Below, in pieces: positions 1 through 11,960 of a DNA stretch of 64,000 nt. Positions within the stretch are counted from its first letter, which is position 1. Each line of letters starts with the position of its first letter. Origin of the DNA: Symsagittifera roscoffensis (lineage: Eukaryota > Xenacoelomorpha > Acoela > Convolutidae); NCBI RefSeq assembly GCF_963678635.1, contig NC_087065.1:46004381-46068380 (forward strand). Direction: 5' to 3'. The position numbers and the translations under genes were made by a program. Below the pieces are notes generated by a model that did no database searches, was not told the DNA's origin, and saw nothing but the letters and a program-made list of their open reading frames with translations.

Positions 1-955
1 TCTTATAATACGTTACCAGACGCTTTGTATAGCGTCCAGGGGAATGAAATAATGAACTAATACGTATGGAAAACTTTAAAAACAATGTAAAACATATTAT
101 CATTGTTTATTGAAAACTTTTACAATCGCTTCAAGGTAATTTTTTAGGCATTTTTATGTAATGAGAAAACTAAGCTCCGCATTAAGGTGTGAGTGAAATA
201 AAAAATCCACTCAGTAGCAAATTTAGAAGATGATGACCAAAAACTTTTTCTTCATGTTTTCGGCTAATCTTCTTTGGCCTGTTTTATTTGACAATTTGCC
301 AGTGGCGCAGAAAGTTTGGTCTAATAATTTTCGTTATAATGATATGGAATTGCTCAGAACATCAATTTCGTCAACTAGATAAACTCCAAAGCAGTTGAAA
401 AAGACTAACGAAGGCATGTAAACAGAAGAAAAAAACACTGACTTTGCTGAAAAAATCTTTCGAATTGAAAAAAATAGACGTTTCTTCAGCTCTTTGATTT
501 TTTAGAACGATGTATGATTGGCGCTTCTTTATAAATATTAACCTAAAGTTTAACTATTAATAAAAAGTATTATATAAATAATAACTTTAAAAAAATGGAT
601 CAACAGATAAAGTTTTCATTCCGCTGAAATTACACTACACTTCCGAAACTAAAAATCGTTCACGTTTTTTCGCGTCATTTCAACGTTCGTATTGGGACAG
701 TGCTATTTACGTAACTTTCAGCAGATGAATTTCAATTGAACTCAAAAACTGCATATATACCTAAGTACATTTTATATGTATGAGTGCACATCTGTCATTA
801 CTCGAGCATTTCAATGAAAATCACTAAAACCTATATATGAGTCTTCATTACGTTCATTTCTCTTATACATAGGCTATTACGATGTTCCGTTACAGATGAT
901 GTAACTTATTGAATGTTTTGATTAAATAAAACTTTCTCACAGAGGCGTTAGTACT
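1..955. other. AT-rich DNA, nothing recognised
   Basis: No open frame, RNA gene or repeat with relatives in the window was seen here. Composition is AT-rich with short homopolymers. Confidence 0.5.
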
Positions 956-2207
956 CCCGGGTTGACCTCCATACACCAAAAATGCTTATCATACAATTCC
1001 ATACATCAAGTGTTGGAAAAAATGCTTGTCATACAATTTTCATACAATTTTGAAAAATGATAGAAGAAAGGTTTAAACTAATTTCTGCGGCTGTTTGATT
1101 CTAATAAAACAGTCGGGAGATGAAAAAATTGAGGTTTTTGTTTTTTGAAAAAACCTTTATCATACAATTCCCATATATGGAAATTGTATGATAAGCATTT
1201 TTTTCATTATTGATAAAGTTTTCAGAAATCTTTTGAAAAGGTTTTTTAAGAAGCTGTATAAAATAGAAAAGCGGCTTTGGCTCAAGGTAGGTTGTTTTTT
1301 TCTGCGAAAACAGCATTTCAGTTTGGAATGAAAAAAAATGCTTATCATACAATTCCCATATATGGAGATTGTATGATAAGCATTTTTTTCATCATTGATA
1401 AAGTTTTCAGAAATCTTTTTAAAAGGTTTGTTGAGTAGCTGTATATGTGTCAAAAGCGTTTTTGGCTCAATGTAAGTTTTTTTTCAGCGAAAACAGCATT
1501 TCAGTTTGGAATGAAAAAAACGCTTATCATACAATTCCCATATATGAAAATTGTATGATAAGCAATTTTTTCATCATTGATAAAGTTTACAGAAATCTTT
1601 TGAAAAGGTTTGTTAAGAAGCTGTATATGTGTCAAAAGCGTTTTTTTGCTCAATGTAAGTTTTTTTTTCATCGAAAACAGCAATTCAATTTGGAATGGAA
1701 AAAAATACTTATCATGCAATTTTTTGTAAGTTTCTGTGTTTTGGGTCGTCCAGCTCACGTACAGGTTTGTTTTTTGTTTGAGCCCCTCGCCCAGTTACTG
1801 GTTCCCATAGGATAAGGTTAAGGAACTTGTTGCTCTCTCAAGAGTTGAGAAGATTTTCTTGCAGAAAATGTACAATTTGAGCTTCAAACCTCTAAAGTAC
1901 TGCAATTTTTCTCAAGTTTTCTTCTCTGTTCAGAGATTGCACGTTTTATGGGATGGGCTTTGACGTAATTTTTGCCTGACTTTATTTTAAAAAAGTGGTA
2001 ATCATACAATTTTCATAAATGACAAACTTTTAGTCATACAATTTTCATATATGGGAAACTTCTAATTTTACAATTTCCAAATATGGGAAAATGTTTATCA
2101 TAGAGATTTCATACAATTTTCTGTACGTATGGAATTGTATGGAATTGTATGACAAGAAGTTTCTCATATATGGAAATTGTATGATTAGAAGTTTTGGTCA
2201 ACCCGGG
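956..2207. mobile_element. Inverted-repeat element, family A, copy 1
   Basis: The segment opens with CCCGGGTTGACC and closes with GGTCAACCCGGG, a perfect 12-bp terminal inverted repeat. Next to the ends are further inverted copies of a CATACAATT-type sequence. No protein is encoded, so this looks like a non-autonomous element of about 1.25 kb. The same ends occur at 19272-21122 and, diverged, at 32164-32439 and 33281-33555, so it is a family. The flanking dinucleotide is CT on both sides, which could be a 2-bp target duplication but is too short to trust. Confidence 0.7.
1158..1720. repeat. About 182-bp tandem repeats each carrying a 40-bp palindrome
   Basis: Inside the family A element a unit of about 182 bp repeats about three times. 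Each unit starts with a palindrome of the form CTTATCATACAATT ... AATTGTATGATAAG centred on CATATATG (1158-1194, 1341-1380, 1523-1562, with a degenerate one near 1707). Between palindromes the units share a segment ending in GTTTGGAATG. The open frames in this stretch on both strands are by-products of the repeat. Confidence 0.8.
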
Positions 2208-2716
2208 CTATTTGTAACACCGACAGAGACGTTAGTTCTTCTTGGAATATTGGTGTTCGGATTTTAAAAAGCAAAGTCCGGTTCAAAAACTGTCCGGTTT
2301 CAGAAGCAGTGGTATTATAGCAATAAACAAAGTGCCTGCCGAAATGCGAATTGAGTGAAGACTTATAATTAGCATAAAAAAATTTTCATATAGTTTAACT
2401 CTTTGCGTGCATAAGTCTCGCCCATAATCAAGTTGAGTTCAACCAAGAATTACTTCGTTTGCATCTTGTTAACTATTCCTCCGTTTTGCAAAGGGGGATT
2501 CGTTTCAAGAAATAAAATTAGCATTTGCTCAAATGTTCAATTCTCTCTTTAATCGAATTATTTTTTATAAATCTGGTGATCAGTTAAAATTAATCAAAAC
2601 CCAAAAAAATATGTCTCTGTCAGCAGCTGTTTCCATTTTTAGGAAACGTATAACAGAAAACAATCGTTTACGTTAGCGCCAGAAGTTAAAGTCCAATAGG
2701 CATTTCTAGCTGCACT
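2208..2716. other. Unassigned DNA
   Basis: Nothing recognisable. If the exon at 2717-2921 is real this would be its 3' flank, but no clear AATAAA signal is seen on the minus strand here. Confidence 0.4.
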
Positions 2717-2921
2717 TTATGATTGGCTGATGGATAAAGCTTCCAAATTTCCTGTCACTGTCGATATCCCATCGTCAATCCCTCGAAGTTGATTTTGACA
2801 CAAGATGTGTTCAATGAACAAATTGCGAATTTCGAAGCGCATGTGATGATTTGGGGAATCTGATTTAAGTGTAGCCTTCAAACCGAAGTAGAGCCTGCAC
2901 TGTTTTTGCAATGTCTGAAAC
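2717..2921 (-). CDS. Candidate terminal exon, product unknown
   Basis: On the minus strand a strong 3' splice site (ATTATTTTGTTTCAG, AG at 2922-2923) is followed at once by an open frame of 67 codons ending in TAA. The frame begins TLQKQCRLYFGLK and includes HHMRFEIRNLFIEHILCQ. Its base composition is less AT-rich than the surroundings and its residues look like ordinary protein rather than translated low-complexity DNA. I do not recognise the family. Upstream exons were not found with confidence; a possible 94-bp exon at 3555-3648 lies in the right direction. Seen: acceptor, frame and stop. Inferred: that it is the last exon of a gene reading right to left. Confidence 0.35.
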
Positions 2922-4157
2922 AAAATAATTGTCACTTTTCAAATTACTTCTTGTAATGAACATCTGACTAACGGATAAGATGATTTGAGCCGGTCGAGAT
3001 GCTTGTTAATGTGTCAATTATTCAAAAAACAATCTTTTGACTTAGAAAACGGTCGGTTGACTGTGCAAATGTTTTAAGCTTTTGTCTCGTGCATTTCGAA
3101 ATATAAAGATTAATCAATAAAAAAATTCTACGGCTTTTTTAGGAACCTTATCTTTCAAAACGAATAAGCCCAAAGTAAGTCTGAACAGTCCGCAAATGTG
3201 AACCTTGATAATTTGAAAAGACCTCATAGTTTTAGAAAAATTAAAATATCTTCCCACACTGATTTAATGTTTCAGACAATTAGAAGAAGTGTTTATTTCT
3301 TCGGTTTTTTAAATCAGGTTGGATTTTTATAAGCTTTATGGAAACCGACAGTGAAAACTAGCTTGAGGAGGTATCTTCAACCAGGCAAAAGCAAAACGGG
3401 AGTGTGTACAAAACGGGAGACAAAAGGGGAGAAATGTGGAATCGGCACTGTTAGTGTTTCTGTAGAGCTGTGAAAAACAAGATTGTAAAATTAAGGATTT
3501 CAAGTTTAAGCAAATAAAAATTGATTATAGGCTCCGAGCTCAGGAAAGATATACTAGCAAGGACTGAGTTTTTCTACGGAAGCAACCGTTAAATGCAAGG
3601 GAAGTAACTGGTGTTAAGGATGCCACAGTTGATTTTTTCAACACAAACCTAAAAATTATATTTTTCGTGAGATGATTAAAACTTGTCATAGGTTTATGGG
3701 GAATTAAAGAAAAATATATGCTTTCTACCTTCAGCATTTTGTCTGCTTCAACAATAAGCGTGCACTTTACTTGGTCAAAAGGCATGTAAAGTATCAGAAA
3801 AAAAAATGTAAACAGGCGTAATAAACACATTACAGAACAAGACGCAGAAATCAAGAAAGCGGCCAATGTTATTGACTTGATAACTACCAAACACATTTGC
3901 AGTGTATCAGTTCTAGTCTATGACGGAAAACGTCAAAGTGAAACAAATATAGTGCGTTTACCCCCACTTGGCTAATAATATTAATGAAAAAAACCTGCCG
4001 AAAACAAAAATTTGTCAATATATTGCATAGTGAACGGAACAAGCGTGCCGATGTTGAACTCTTTTGGAATTACACAAATAATGTAAGATTTCATGTAAGG
4101 CAATTGAAGTGCTCTTACATCTTAAAATGGGTAGATTTGTCAGTAATGAAGTATGAA
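2922..4157. other. Mostly unassigned; one weak exon candidate
   Basis: A minus-strand stretch at 3555-3648 lies between an acceptor (ATATAATTTTTAG) and a GTATAT donor and stays open in one frame. A second open stretch near 3732-3800 ends at AAG|GTAGAA. The phases of the two do not join into an open frame with the obvious sites, so I do not call a gene. Nothing else is recognised. Confidence 0.25.
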
Positions 4158-5295
4158 ACAAGACTCCTCATATCAAGGCGAAGCCCTGAATGTTCCGACT
4201 GCCTATTCAGGTTTATGGAGCAGTAATAACAATGAAATATTTAAAAAAAATCATATAACAAAATGAAATTATTTTTTTTTCAAAAAATTTGAATTTTTTA
4301 ATGAAAATCATCACCCCATACGCCATATAAAGTACAAAACAATAGATTTCGCTCCTTGTAACGAATAAATTATGGAAAATAAGCTTAGTTAAACCAATTT
4401 GGAACGATTTCTAAGGCGGATTAACTCTCCGCTTACGCGTTAATAGCGCGAAATGTATCGCGCGTTAATTGTCCCAATTGGCCAAAATGACAATCTTTTA
4501 ACCCTCATAATTTTACGAAAAATGATCACAGGTGAAATATTTTCTCAAATTTGGGCTCAGGACAACAATACCTTTCGAATGATATTTAAAAATTCCGTCA
4601 AAAATGGCTAGTTAGAAAGTCGAAATTTGTCTGAGAAAAAAAACCCACCCCGAGCACAAATATTCCGTTACTTTCGTATCGAAAGTCGGAACAATTACTC
4701 TGTTTTTATTACTCTTGTCATGTGGACAAAAATTTAATTAAATAAAAGAGAATCTTTTCATTTTTCTTGTTGTTCCGACTTTCGATGCGAAAGTAACGGA
4801 ATATTTGTGCTCGGAGTGGGGAGTTTTTTTTTCTTCAGACAAATTTCGACTTTTCAACAAGCCATTTTTGATGGAATTTTTTATATCACTCGAAAGGTAT
4901 TGTTGTCTTGAGCTTAAATTTGAAAAGATATTTTACCTGTGATCTCTTTTCGTAAAGTTATGAGGGTTTAAGGATTGCCAGTTTGGCCAATTTGGTACAA
5001 TTAACGCGCGATATATTTCGCGCTATTAACGCGTAAGCGGAGAGTTAATCCGCCTTATAAATCGTTCCAAATTGGTTAAACGAAGCTCATTTGCCATAAT
5101 TGATCTGTTACAAGGAACGAAATCTCTCTTTTTGTACTTTGTATGGCGTGTGGGGGGATGATTTTCATTTAAAAAATTTCATTTTATTTTATTTCATTTA
5201 ATTTTTTTTATGTTTTTACTGCTGCTTCATAAGCCTTAATAGGCAGTCGGAACATTCAGGGCTTCTCCCTGATACCCTGATACAAGCAGTCTTGT
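4158..5295. mobile_element. Long-TIR fold-back element, ACAAGACT family, unit 1
   Basis: Left arm about 540 bp starting ACAAGACT; right arm its reverse complement ending AGCAGTCTTGT; about 75 bp between them. Within each arm are smaller hairpins: TCAGGGCGAAGCCCTGA-type near the tip, a CGCGTTAA/TTAACGCG-rich block in the middle, and TTTCGTATCGAAAG at the inner end. No protein is encoded. Single arms of the same family lie at 40079-40546, 40741-41260, 57434-57969 and 60017-60503, so the arm alone may also be a mobile unit. Confidence 0.8.
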
Positions 5296-5548
5296 TGCGT
5301 TTCGTTTTCATTTTTTTTGCACTTTAAAGGAACACAAGAAAAAACAATCTCTAAGGACAAGGCCTCAAATGAAATTGTTTTATTTCCTCAGAGCTCATGT
5401 AATACGTTCGAAAATGTCAAGTTAGTATTTTTACAAGACTATTGATGTTTTTGCGCAATTTTCGCAAGTGTGATTTCCGCGCTGCCCTGGGATCTTTAAA
5501 CGATTATAGGAAGAACGGCAAACTGATTTGAAAATCGGATAAAAGATA

Positions 5549-6686
5549 ACAAGACTCCTCATATCAAGGCGAAGCCCTGAATGTTCCGACTGCCTATTCA
5601 GGTTTATGGAGCAGTAATAACAATGAAATATTAAAAAAAAATCATATAACAAAATGAAATTATTTTTTTTTCAAAAAATTTGAATTTTTTAATGAAAATC
5701 ATCACCCCATACGCCATATAAAGTACAAAACAATAGATTTCGCTCCTTGTAACGAATAAATTATGGAAAATAAGCTTAGTTAAACCAATTTGGAACGATT
5801 TCTAAGGCGGATTAACTCTCCGCTTACGCGTTAATAGCGCGAAATGTATCGCGCGTTAATTGTCCCAATTGGCCAAAATGACAATCTTTTAACCCTCATA
5901 ATTTTACGAAAAATGATCACAGGTGAAATATTTTTTCAAATTTGGGCTCAGGACAACAATACCTTTCGAATGATATTTAAAAATTCCGTCAAAAATGGCT
6001 AGTTAAAAAGTCGAAATTTGTCTGAGAAAAAAAACCCACCCCGAGCACAAATATTCCGTTACTTTCGTATCGAAAGTCGGAACAATTACTCTGTTTTTAT
6101 TACTCTTGTCATGTGGACAAAAATTTAATTAAATAAAAGAGAATCTTTTCATTTTTCTTGTTGTTCCGACTTTCGATGCGAAAGTAACGGAATATTTGTG
6201 CTCGGAGTGGGGAGTTTTTTTTTCTTCAGACAAATTTCGACTTTTCAACAAGCCATTTTTGATGGAATTTTTTATATCACTCGAAAGGTATTGTTGTCTT
6301 GAGCTTAAATTTGAAAAGATATTTTACCTGTGATCTCTTTTCGTAAAGTTATGAGGGTTTAAGGATTGCCAGTTTGGCCAATTTGGTACAATTAACGCGC
6401 GATATATTTCGCGCTATTAACGCGTAAGCGGAGAGTTAATCCGCCTTATAAATCGTTCCAAATTGGTTAAACGAAGCTCATTTGCCATAATTGATCTGTT
6501 ACAAGGAACGAAATCTCTCTTTTTGTACTTTGTATGGCGTGTGGGGGGATGATTTTCATTAAAAAAATTTCATTTTATTTTATTTCATTTAATTTTTTTT
6601 ATGTTTTTACTGCTGCTCCATAAGCCTTAATAGGCAGTCGGAACATTCAGGGCTTCTCCCTGATACCCTGATACAAGCAGTCTTGT
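5549..6686. mobile_element. Long-TIR fold-back element, unit 2
   Basis: Near-identical to unit 1, 1391 bp downstream; same arms and centre. Confidence 0.8.
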
Positions 6687-6939
6687 TGCGTTTCGTTTTC
6701 ATTTTTTTTGCACTTTAAAGGAACACAAGAAAAAACAATCTCTAAGGACAAGGCCTCAAATGAAATTGTTTTATTTCCTCAGAGCTCATGTAATACGTTC
6801 GAAAATGTCAAGTTAGTATTTTTACAAGACTATTGATGTTTTTGCGCAATTTTCGCAAGTGTGATTTCCGCGCTGCCCTGGGATCTTTAAACGATTATAG
6901 GAAGAACGGCAAACTGATTTGAAAATCGGATAAAAGATA

Positions 6940-8068
6940 ACAAGACTGCTCGTATCAGGGCGAAGCCCTGAATGTTCCGACTGCCTATTCAGGTTTATGG
7001 AGCAGTAATAACAATGAAATATTAAAAAAAAATCATATAACAAAATGAAATTTTTTTTTTTTCAAAAAATTTGAATTTTTTAATGAAAATAATCACCCCA
7101 TACGCCATATAAAGTACAAAACAATAGATTTCGCTCCTTGTAACGAATAAATTATGGAAAATAAGCTTAGTTAAACCAATTTGGAACGATTTCTAAGGCG
7201 GATTAACTCTCCGCTTACGCGTTAATAGCGCGAAATGTATCGCGCGTTAATTGTCCCAATTGGCCAAAATGACAATCTTTTAACCCTCATAATTTTACGA
7301 AAAATGATCACAGGTGAAATATTTTTTCAAATTTGGGCTCAGGACAACAATACCTTTCGAATGATATTTAAAAATTCCGTCAAAAATGGCTAGTTAAAAA
7401 GTCGAAATTTGTCTGAGAAAAAAAACCCACCCCGAGCACAAATATTCCGTTACTTTCGTATCGAAAGTCGGAACAATTACTCTGTTTTTATTACTCTTGT
7501 CATGTGGACAAAAATTTAATTAAATAAAAGAGAATCTTTTCATTTTTCTTGTTGTTCCGACTTTCGATGCGAAAGTAACGGAATATTTGTGCTCGGAGTG
7601 GGGAGTTTTTTTTTCTTCAGACAAATTTCGACTTTTCAACAAGCCATTTTTGATGGAATTTTTTATATCACTCGAAAGGTATTGTTGTCTTGAGCTTAAA
7701 TTTGAAAAGATATTTTACCTGTGATCTCTTTTCGTAAAGTTATGAGGGTTTAAGGATTGCCAGTTTGGCCAATTTGGTACAATTAACGCGCGATATATTT
7801 CGCGCTATTAACGCGTAAGCGGAGAGTTAATCCGCCTTATAAATCGTTCCAAATTGGTTAAACGAAGCTCATTTGCCATAATTGATCTGTTACAAGGAAC
7901 GAAATCTCTCTTTTTGTACTTTGTATGGCGTGTGGGGGGATGATTTTCATTAAAAAAATTTCATTTTATTTTATTTCATTTTATGTTTTTACTGCTGCTC
8001 CATAAGCCTTAATAGGCAGTCGGAACATTCAGGGCTTCTCCCTGATACCCTGATACAAGCAGTCTTGT
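6940..8068. mobile_element. Long-TIR fold-back element, unit 3
   Basis: Near-identical to unit 2; about 9 bp shorter in the T-rich stretch of the right arm. Its left tip has the family-typical GCTCGTATCAGGG instead of the CCTCATATCAAGG of units 1 and 2. Confidence 0.8.
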
Positions 8069-8321
8069 TGCGTTTCGTTTTCATTTTTTTTGCACTTTAA
8101 AGGAACACAAGAAAAAACAATCTCTAAGGACAAGGCCTCAAATGAAATTGTTTTATTTCCTCAGAGCTCATGTAATACGTTCGAAAATGTCAAGTTAGTA
8201 TTTTTACAAGACTATTGATGTTTTTGCGCAATTTTCGCAAGTGTGATTTCCGCGCTGCCCTGGGATCTTTAAACGATTATAGGAAGAACGGCAAACTGAT
8301 TTGAAAATCGGATAAAAGATA

Positions 8322-8868
8322 ACAAGACTGCTCGTATCAGGGCGAAGCCCTGAAAGTTCCGACAGCCTTTTAACGTTTATGGAGCAGTAGTAAGACAAAC
8401 AACATAAAAAATTAAATGAAACAAACTAAAATGAAAAAACTTTTTTATATAAAATTTGAAAAAAAATTTTCGATGAAAATCATCCCCCCACACGCCATAT
8501 AAAGTACAAAACAATAGATTTCGCTCCTTTTAACAAGTAAGTTATGGCAAATAAGCTTCTTTCAACCAATTTGGAAAGATTTCTAAGGCGGATGATCTCT
8601 CCGCTTACGCGTTAATAGCGCGAAATATATCGCGCGTTAATTGTCACAAATTGGCCAAAATGGCAATCTTTAAACCCTCATAACTTTACGAAAAATGATC
8701 ACAGGTGAAATATCTTTTCAAATTTAAGCTCAGGACAACAATAGTTTTTGAATGATATACGAAAATTCCGTCAAAAATGGCTAGTTAAAAAGTCGAAATT
8801 TGTCTGAAGAAAAAAAACCCACCCCGAGCACAAATATTCCGTTACTTTCGTATCGAAAGTCGGAACAA
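8322..8868. mobile_element. Half unit: left arm only of the fold-back element
   Basis: Runs from ACAAGACTGCTCG to AAAGTCGGAACAA and ends there, where the full units cross into the central spacer. It is more diverged from units 1-3 than they are from each other, which fits an older copy from which the array may have grown. Confidence 0.75.
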
Positions 8869-8898
8869 AAACTGAAGGCGAACAGAGGGAGGAGAGGG

Positions 8899-9950
8899 AT
8901 GACTGCACTTCCCTAAGTAACTTTTCATAACTTCAGTAAGTGATTTACATTGCTTTCAAGTCTACCTATCGTGATTTTTTGTAGTTAGAACAAAAATAAA
9001 TCGAAAAAAAGCAGGATCTTCTCCAAAAAAAATAATTGTTTGCAAAAAGGAAAAATTGAAGGATAAAGAAAAATTGAAATTTTTTTTGCAAAATATCGAT
9101 TATTTGCCCAGAAATTTTTATGAATTCTTAACAGCAATAAAGCGATTGGCCAAACGTCCTCTTACCATCGGTTTGGTCGAAGACTGGCCTGAAAACAAAA
9201 CCTGACTACCTTCGAGTTCGTGAATACCAACCATTTTATAGTTGGGCTTCGGATAAAAGAGGAGAAGAATTTGGCATTTATGCCAAAATTGGGAGAGGTC
9301 AGACAACAAAAAATGGATAACAACTTTCAAATCTTGTCAGCGCTCAAAAAAAAGTGAACAAAGCATTGATTTTGATTATGATTTAAAAAAACGTCAACTA
9401 AAAAAAGTCAGCAAAACTATTTGGTTGTGCAATGACTGCACTGCCCTAAGTAACTTTTCATAAATTCAGTAAGTGATTTACATTGCTTTCAAGTCTACCT
9501 ATCGTGATTTTTTGTAGTTAGAAAAAAAAATCGAAAAAAAGCAGGATCTTCTCAAAAAATAATTGTTTTCAAAAAGAAAAAATTGAAGGAAAAAAAAAAT
9601 TGAAATTTTTCTTTTGCAAAATATCGATTCTTTGCCCAGAAAGTTTTATGAATTCTTAAAAGCAATAAAGCGATTGGCCAAACGTCCTCTTACCATCGGT
9701 TTGGTCGAAGACTGGCCTGAAAACAAAACCTGACTACCTTCGAGTTCGTGAATACCAACCATTTTATAGTTGGGCTCCGGATAAAAGAGGAGAAGAATTT
9801 GGCATTTATGCCAAAATTGGGAGAGGTCAGACAACAAAAAATGGATTACAACTTTCAAATCTTGTCAGCGCTCATAAAAAAGTGAACAAAGCATTGATTT
9901 TGATTATGATTAAAAAACGTCAACTAAAGTCAGCAAAACTATTTGGAAAC
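8899..9950. repeat. Tandem duplication, unit about 530 bp
   Basis: ATGACTGCAC...CTAAGTAACTTTTC starts at 8899 and again at 9432, and the two copies stay aligned to about 9950 with few substitutions and small A-run differences. Each copy keeps a minus-strand frame of about 70 codons (9118-9330 and 9646-9858) containing FYPxPNYKMVGIHELEG and differing at only two residues. Within each frame a GTTTTGTTTTCAG acceptor and an ATG|GTAAGAG donor bracket a 23-bp stretch, so splicing is conceivable, but I do not recognise the peptide and do not call a gene. Confidence 0.8.
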
Positions 9951-10899
9951 ATTTTGCAAAGACTGAAATTGAATACATAATTTGACGTGACCTTTGCGTA
10001 ATTTCCTTCCTACTTCTAGAAAAGCGAATAAAAACGGAGGACAAAATGAAAAAAAATTAAAAGCTGGAAAACAAAAAGAGTTTTCTCTTATCAAATTTTA
10101 TAAAAACAAAGCAGCACCTGGAATGAAATAATTTTCTCTACGTCGGATTTCTCAGAAAATTTTACAAAAAAACTCATTGTATGATCAATCATTTTAGTGT
10201 TCAATTGAATACAAAAGTCTCAAAAACGATTTGCACTGAAAATTTACTTTCAAGAACTGAAACAAAAAGGAAACCGGTAAATATCGAAAAAATATTTTTT
10301 TTTTATGGCATGAAATTGACAAAGGCGTGCAGTTATGGAACCTGCAAAACCCAAAACATTTTCCTACCTTTTACAAAACAGAAATCAAAACTCATGGAGG
10401 CATTTGATTCTTTTTTTCTTAAATTGTTTACTGCATTAAACAGAAAACCATCCATGGATACACACACAAAGAAAAAAATGAAGCAGCAAAAAACTAATAC
10501 AACAACAATTTTGAATGTTGAAACAACAAATAAAAGGAGAAGATATAGTTACTACAGAACATTGTCAGGAGAAAACCCTACATCTGTCAAACTTAATTGA
10601 CGCTTGAATCCAAATTTAGAACTAAAATCAGCTTTCAAAAAATTTATTGAAATACGAAAAAAAGCAAACAAATTTGTCTGAGGAGGACGAATTGCGTTCA
10701 AAATTTACAATGCAATTACTAGCGCTAAACTTGTACAAAGCAAACCAAAATGTGTTGAAACAAATTTAATCTGCCAGCAGCCACCCATGTTTTTTTTTCA
10801 AATTAGCTGAAGTCATTGGAAGTTTGAAAAAGTAGTAAGGATTGCAATGATGTCAGTACTGTTCTAGTCAATCAATTAAAAATGATGGGCTCATTATTA
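9951..10899. other. A-rich DNA with an unrecognised 139-codon plus-strand frame
   Basis: The frame at 10181-10600 is K/N/T-rich. Its middle part reads KACSYGTCK followed by FLPFTKQKSK, faintly like the start of a THAP-type zinc finger (C-x4-C then a hydrophobic-P-F patch), but the later Cys and His of that fold are absent. It could be the decayed 5' part of the LINE remnant that follows. Low confidence in any function. Confidence 0.25.
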
Positions 10900-11960
10900 T
10901 CTTAAGTCTGGGCTCATCTTACTGGGCTCATCTTGGGTCAACTTTTACAATTTTTTCAGGGACTCCATAACCTCATAAACGAACTCAAACTAAATAAAAA
11001 CTGCAAGGATTGCAAAAAAATTTTAAAGATGGAAGAACCTTTGACTCTTCGAACTCAAGCCCACTTTGGCTTCTAGCAGCTCCAAGAAAACTTTTGAACG
11101 TTTGGTTCTCAGACGAACTCAATCATATTCATACAAGCAAATGAAATCCAAAATACTCAGTTTGCTTTTAGATCGTCCTTAACGGACAAAATCTAACTGT
11201 TCAAAACACGCTTTTAGAATTCACAAAAGCTTTTGATACCTGTAACTTACTTTAAAAAATTAGGTTTATCGGGATTCAGAAAACGTATGTTGAAATTCGT
11301 GGAATATTACCTGAAACTTGTTATAAGTACTCTCGCAATCATTTAAAATCATTACAACTAGTATCTTTTGAGGTCAACTCAGGGATCTGTTCTTCGCCCA
11401 CTTTTAAAACTACGTAGTCACGGGTAACACAGCGGTACCTTTAGATGAAGATGACACTGTTCTGGAGACCACAAACAAATTAGATTATTTTACTCTCACA
11501 CAACTGTCGGCTTTGCTAGAACTAACTGATCGGTTGGAAAAACAAACTGACACTAACAGTCAAAAAAGATGTTGGACTCAAAGAAATTTCAATTTTTTAA
11601 TGGCACCGAAAAAAATCAGCATGTTTTAATCGTTTGAATTTACTTGAACAGCTAGATGAAGTTTCATAAGGAGGTTGATCAAATGCAATACGGAGCTTAG
11701 CATTTCTTTGGAGTGTTTTTTCAACAAAAAACTTTCAACAAGACAGCAATAAATAATGCTTATGAAACTTTTGTGCCACCAACTAACCAATATGAAGCTT
11801 AGGTTTTTGCAATCACCAAAAAAAACAAGTTGTTCGAACTAGAAATGAAAGTTTAGAGGCTAACTTTACAAAATCTTCATAAGCGCAGGACGGATTCAAT
11901 CAATGATTTAATGCATGAAAAAAAAGTTCATACGGATAGTGAATTTCTTAGAGATTAGTC
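10900..11960 (+). pseudogene. Decayed non-LTR (LINE) reverse transcriptase
   Basis: Reading through frame changes, the plus strand shows landmarks of a LINE RT in the right order. EFTKAFDTC at 11217 corresponds to the first catalytic Asp block (xDFxKAFDxV), FKKLGLSGF with MLKFVEYYLK to the fingers region, and TQGSVL near 11380 to the PQGSVLGP block. DEDDTVL near 11450 sits where YADDT belongs, with the Tyr-Ala lost, and a LGVFF-like stretch near 11715 matches the downstream KYLGV-type block. Stops and frameshifts are frequent. Such proteins copy LINE RNA at the target site; this copy cannot. Exact ends are not visible. Confidence 0.6.

Larger units (their letters stand above)
4158..8868. repeat. 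Tandem array of 1.39-kb palindromic units (3 full + half)
   Basis: ACAAGACT occurs at 4158, 5549, 6940 and 8322, giving periods of 1391, 1391 and 1382 bp. Each full period is a 1.14-kb palindrome (4158-5295, 5549-6686, 6940-8068) followed by an identical-length 253-bp spacer (5296-5548, 6687-6939, 8069-8321). The fourth unit stops after its left arm. Units differ by only a few bases; units 1 and 2 start ACAAGACTCCTCATATC, units 3 and 4 start ACAAGACTGCTCGTATC. The same minus-strand frame of about 70 codons repeats at 5431, 6822 and 8204 because it spans the spacer; it shows no recognisable domain. Confidence 0.9.

Noticed and set aside
3984-4226. 80-codon plus-strand frame
   Set aside because: Its last third lies inside the ACAAGACT repeat, and the rest has no recognisable domain or splice signals strong enough to call.
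5431-8398. Three similar minus-strand frames ending HTCENCAKTSIVL
   Set aside because: They repeat because the 253-bp spacer repeats; the HTCENC motif alone is not enough for a protein call.
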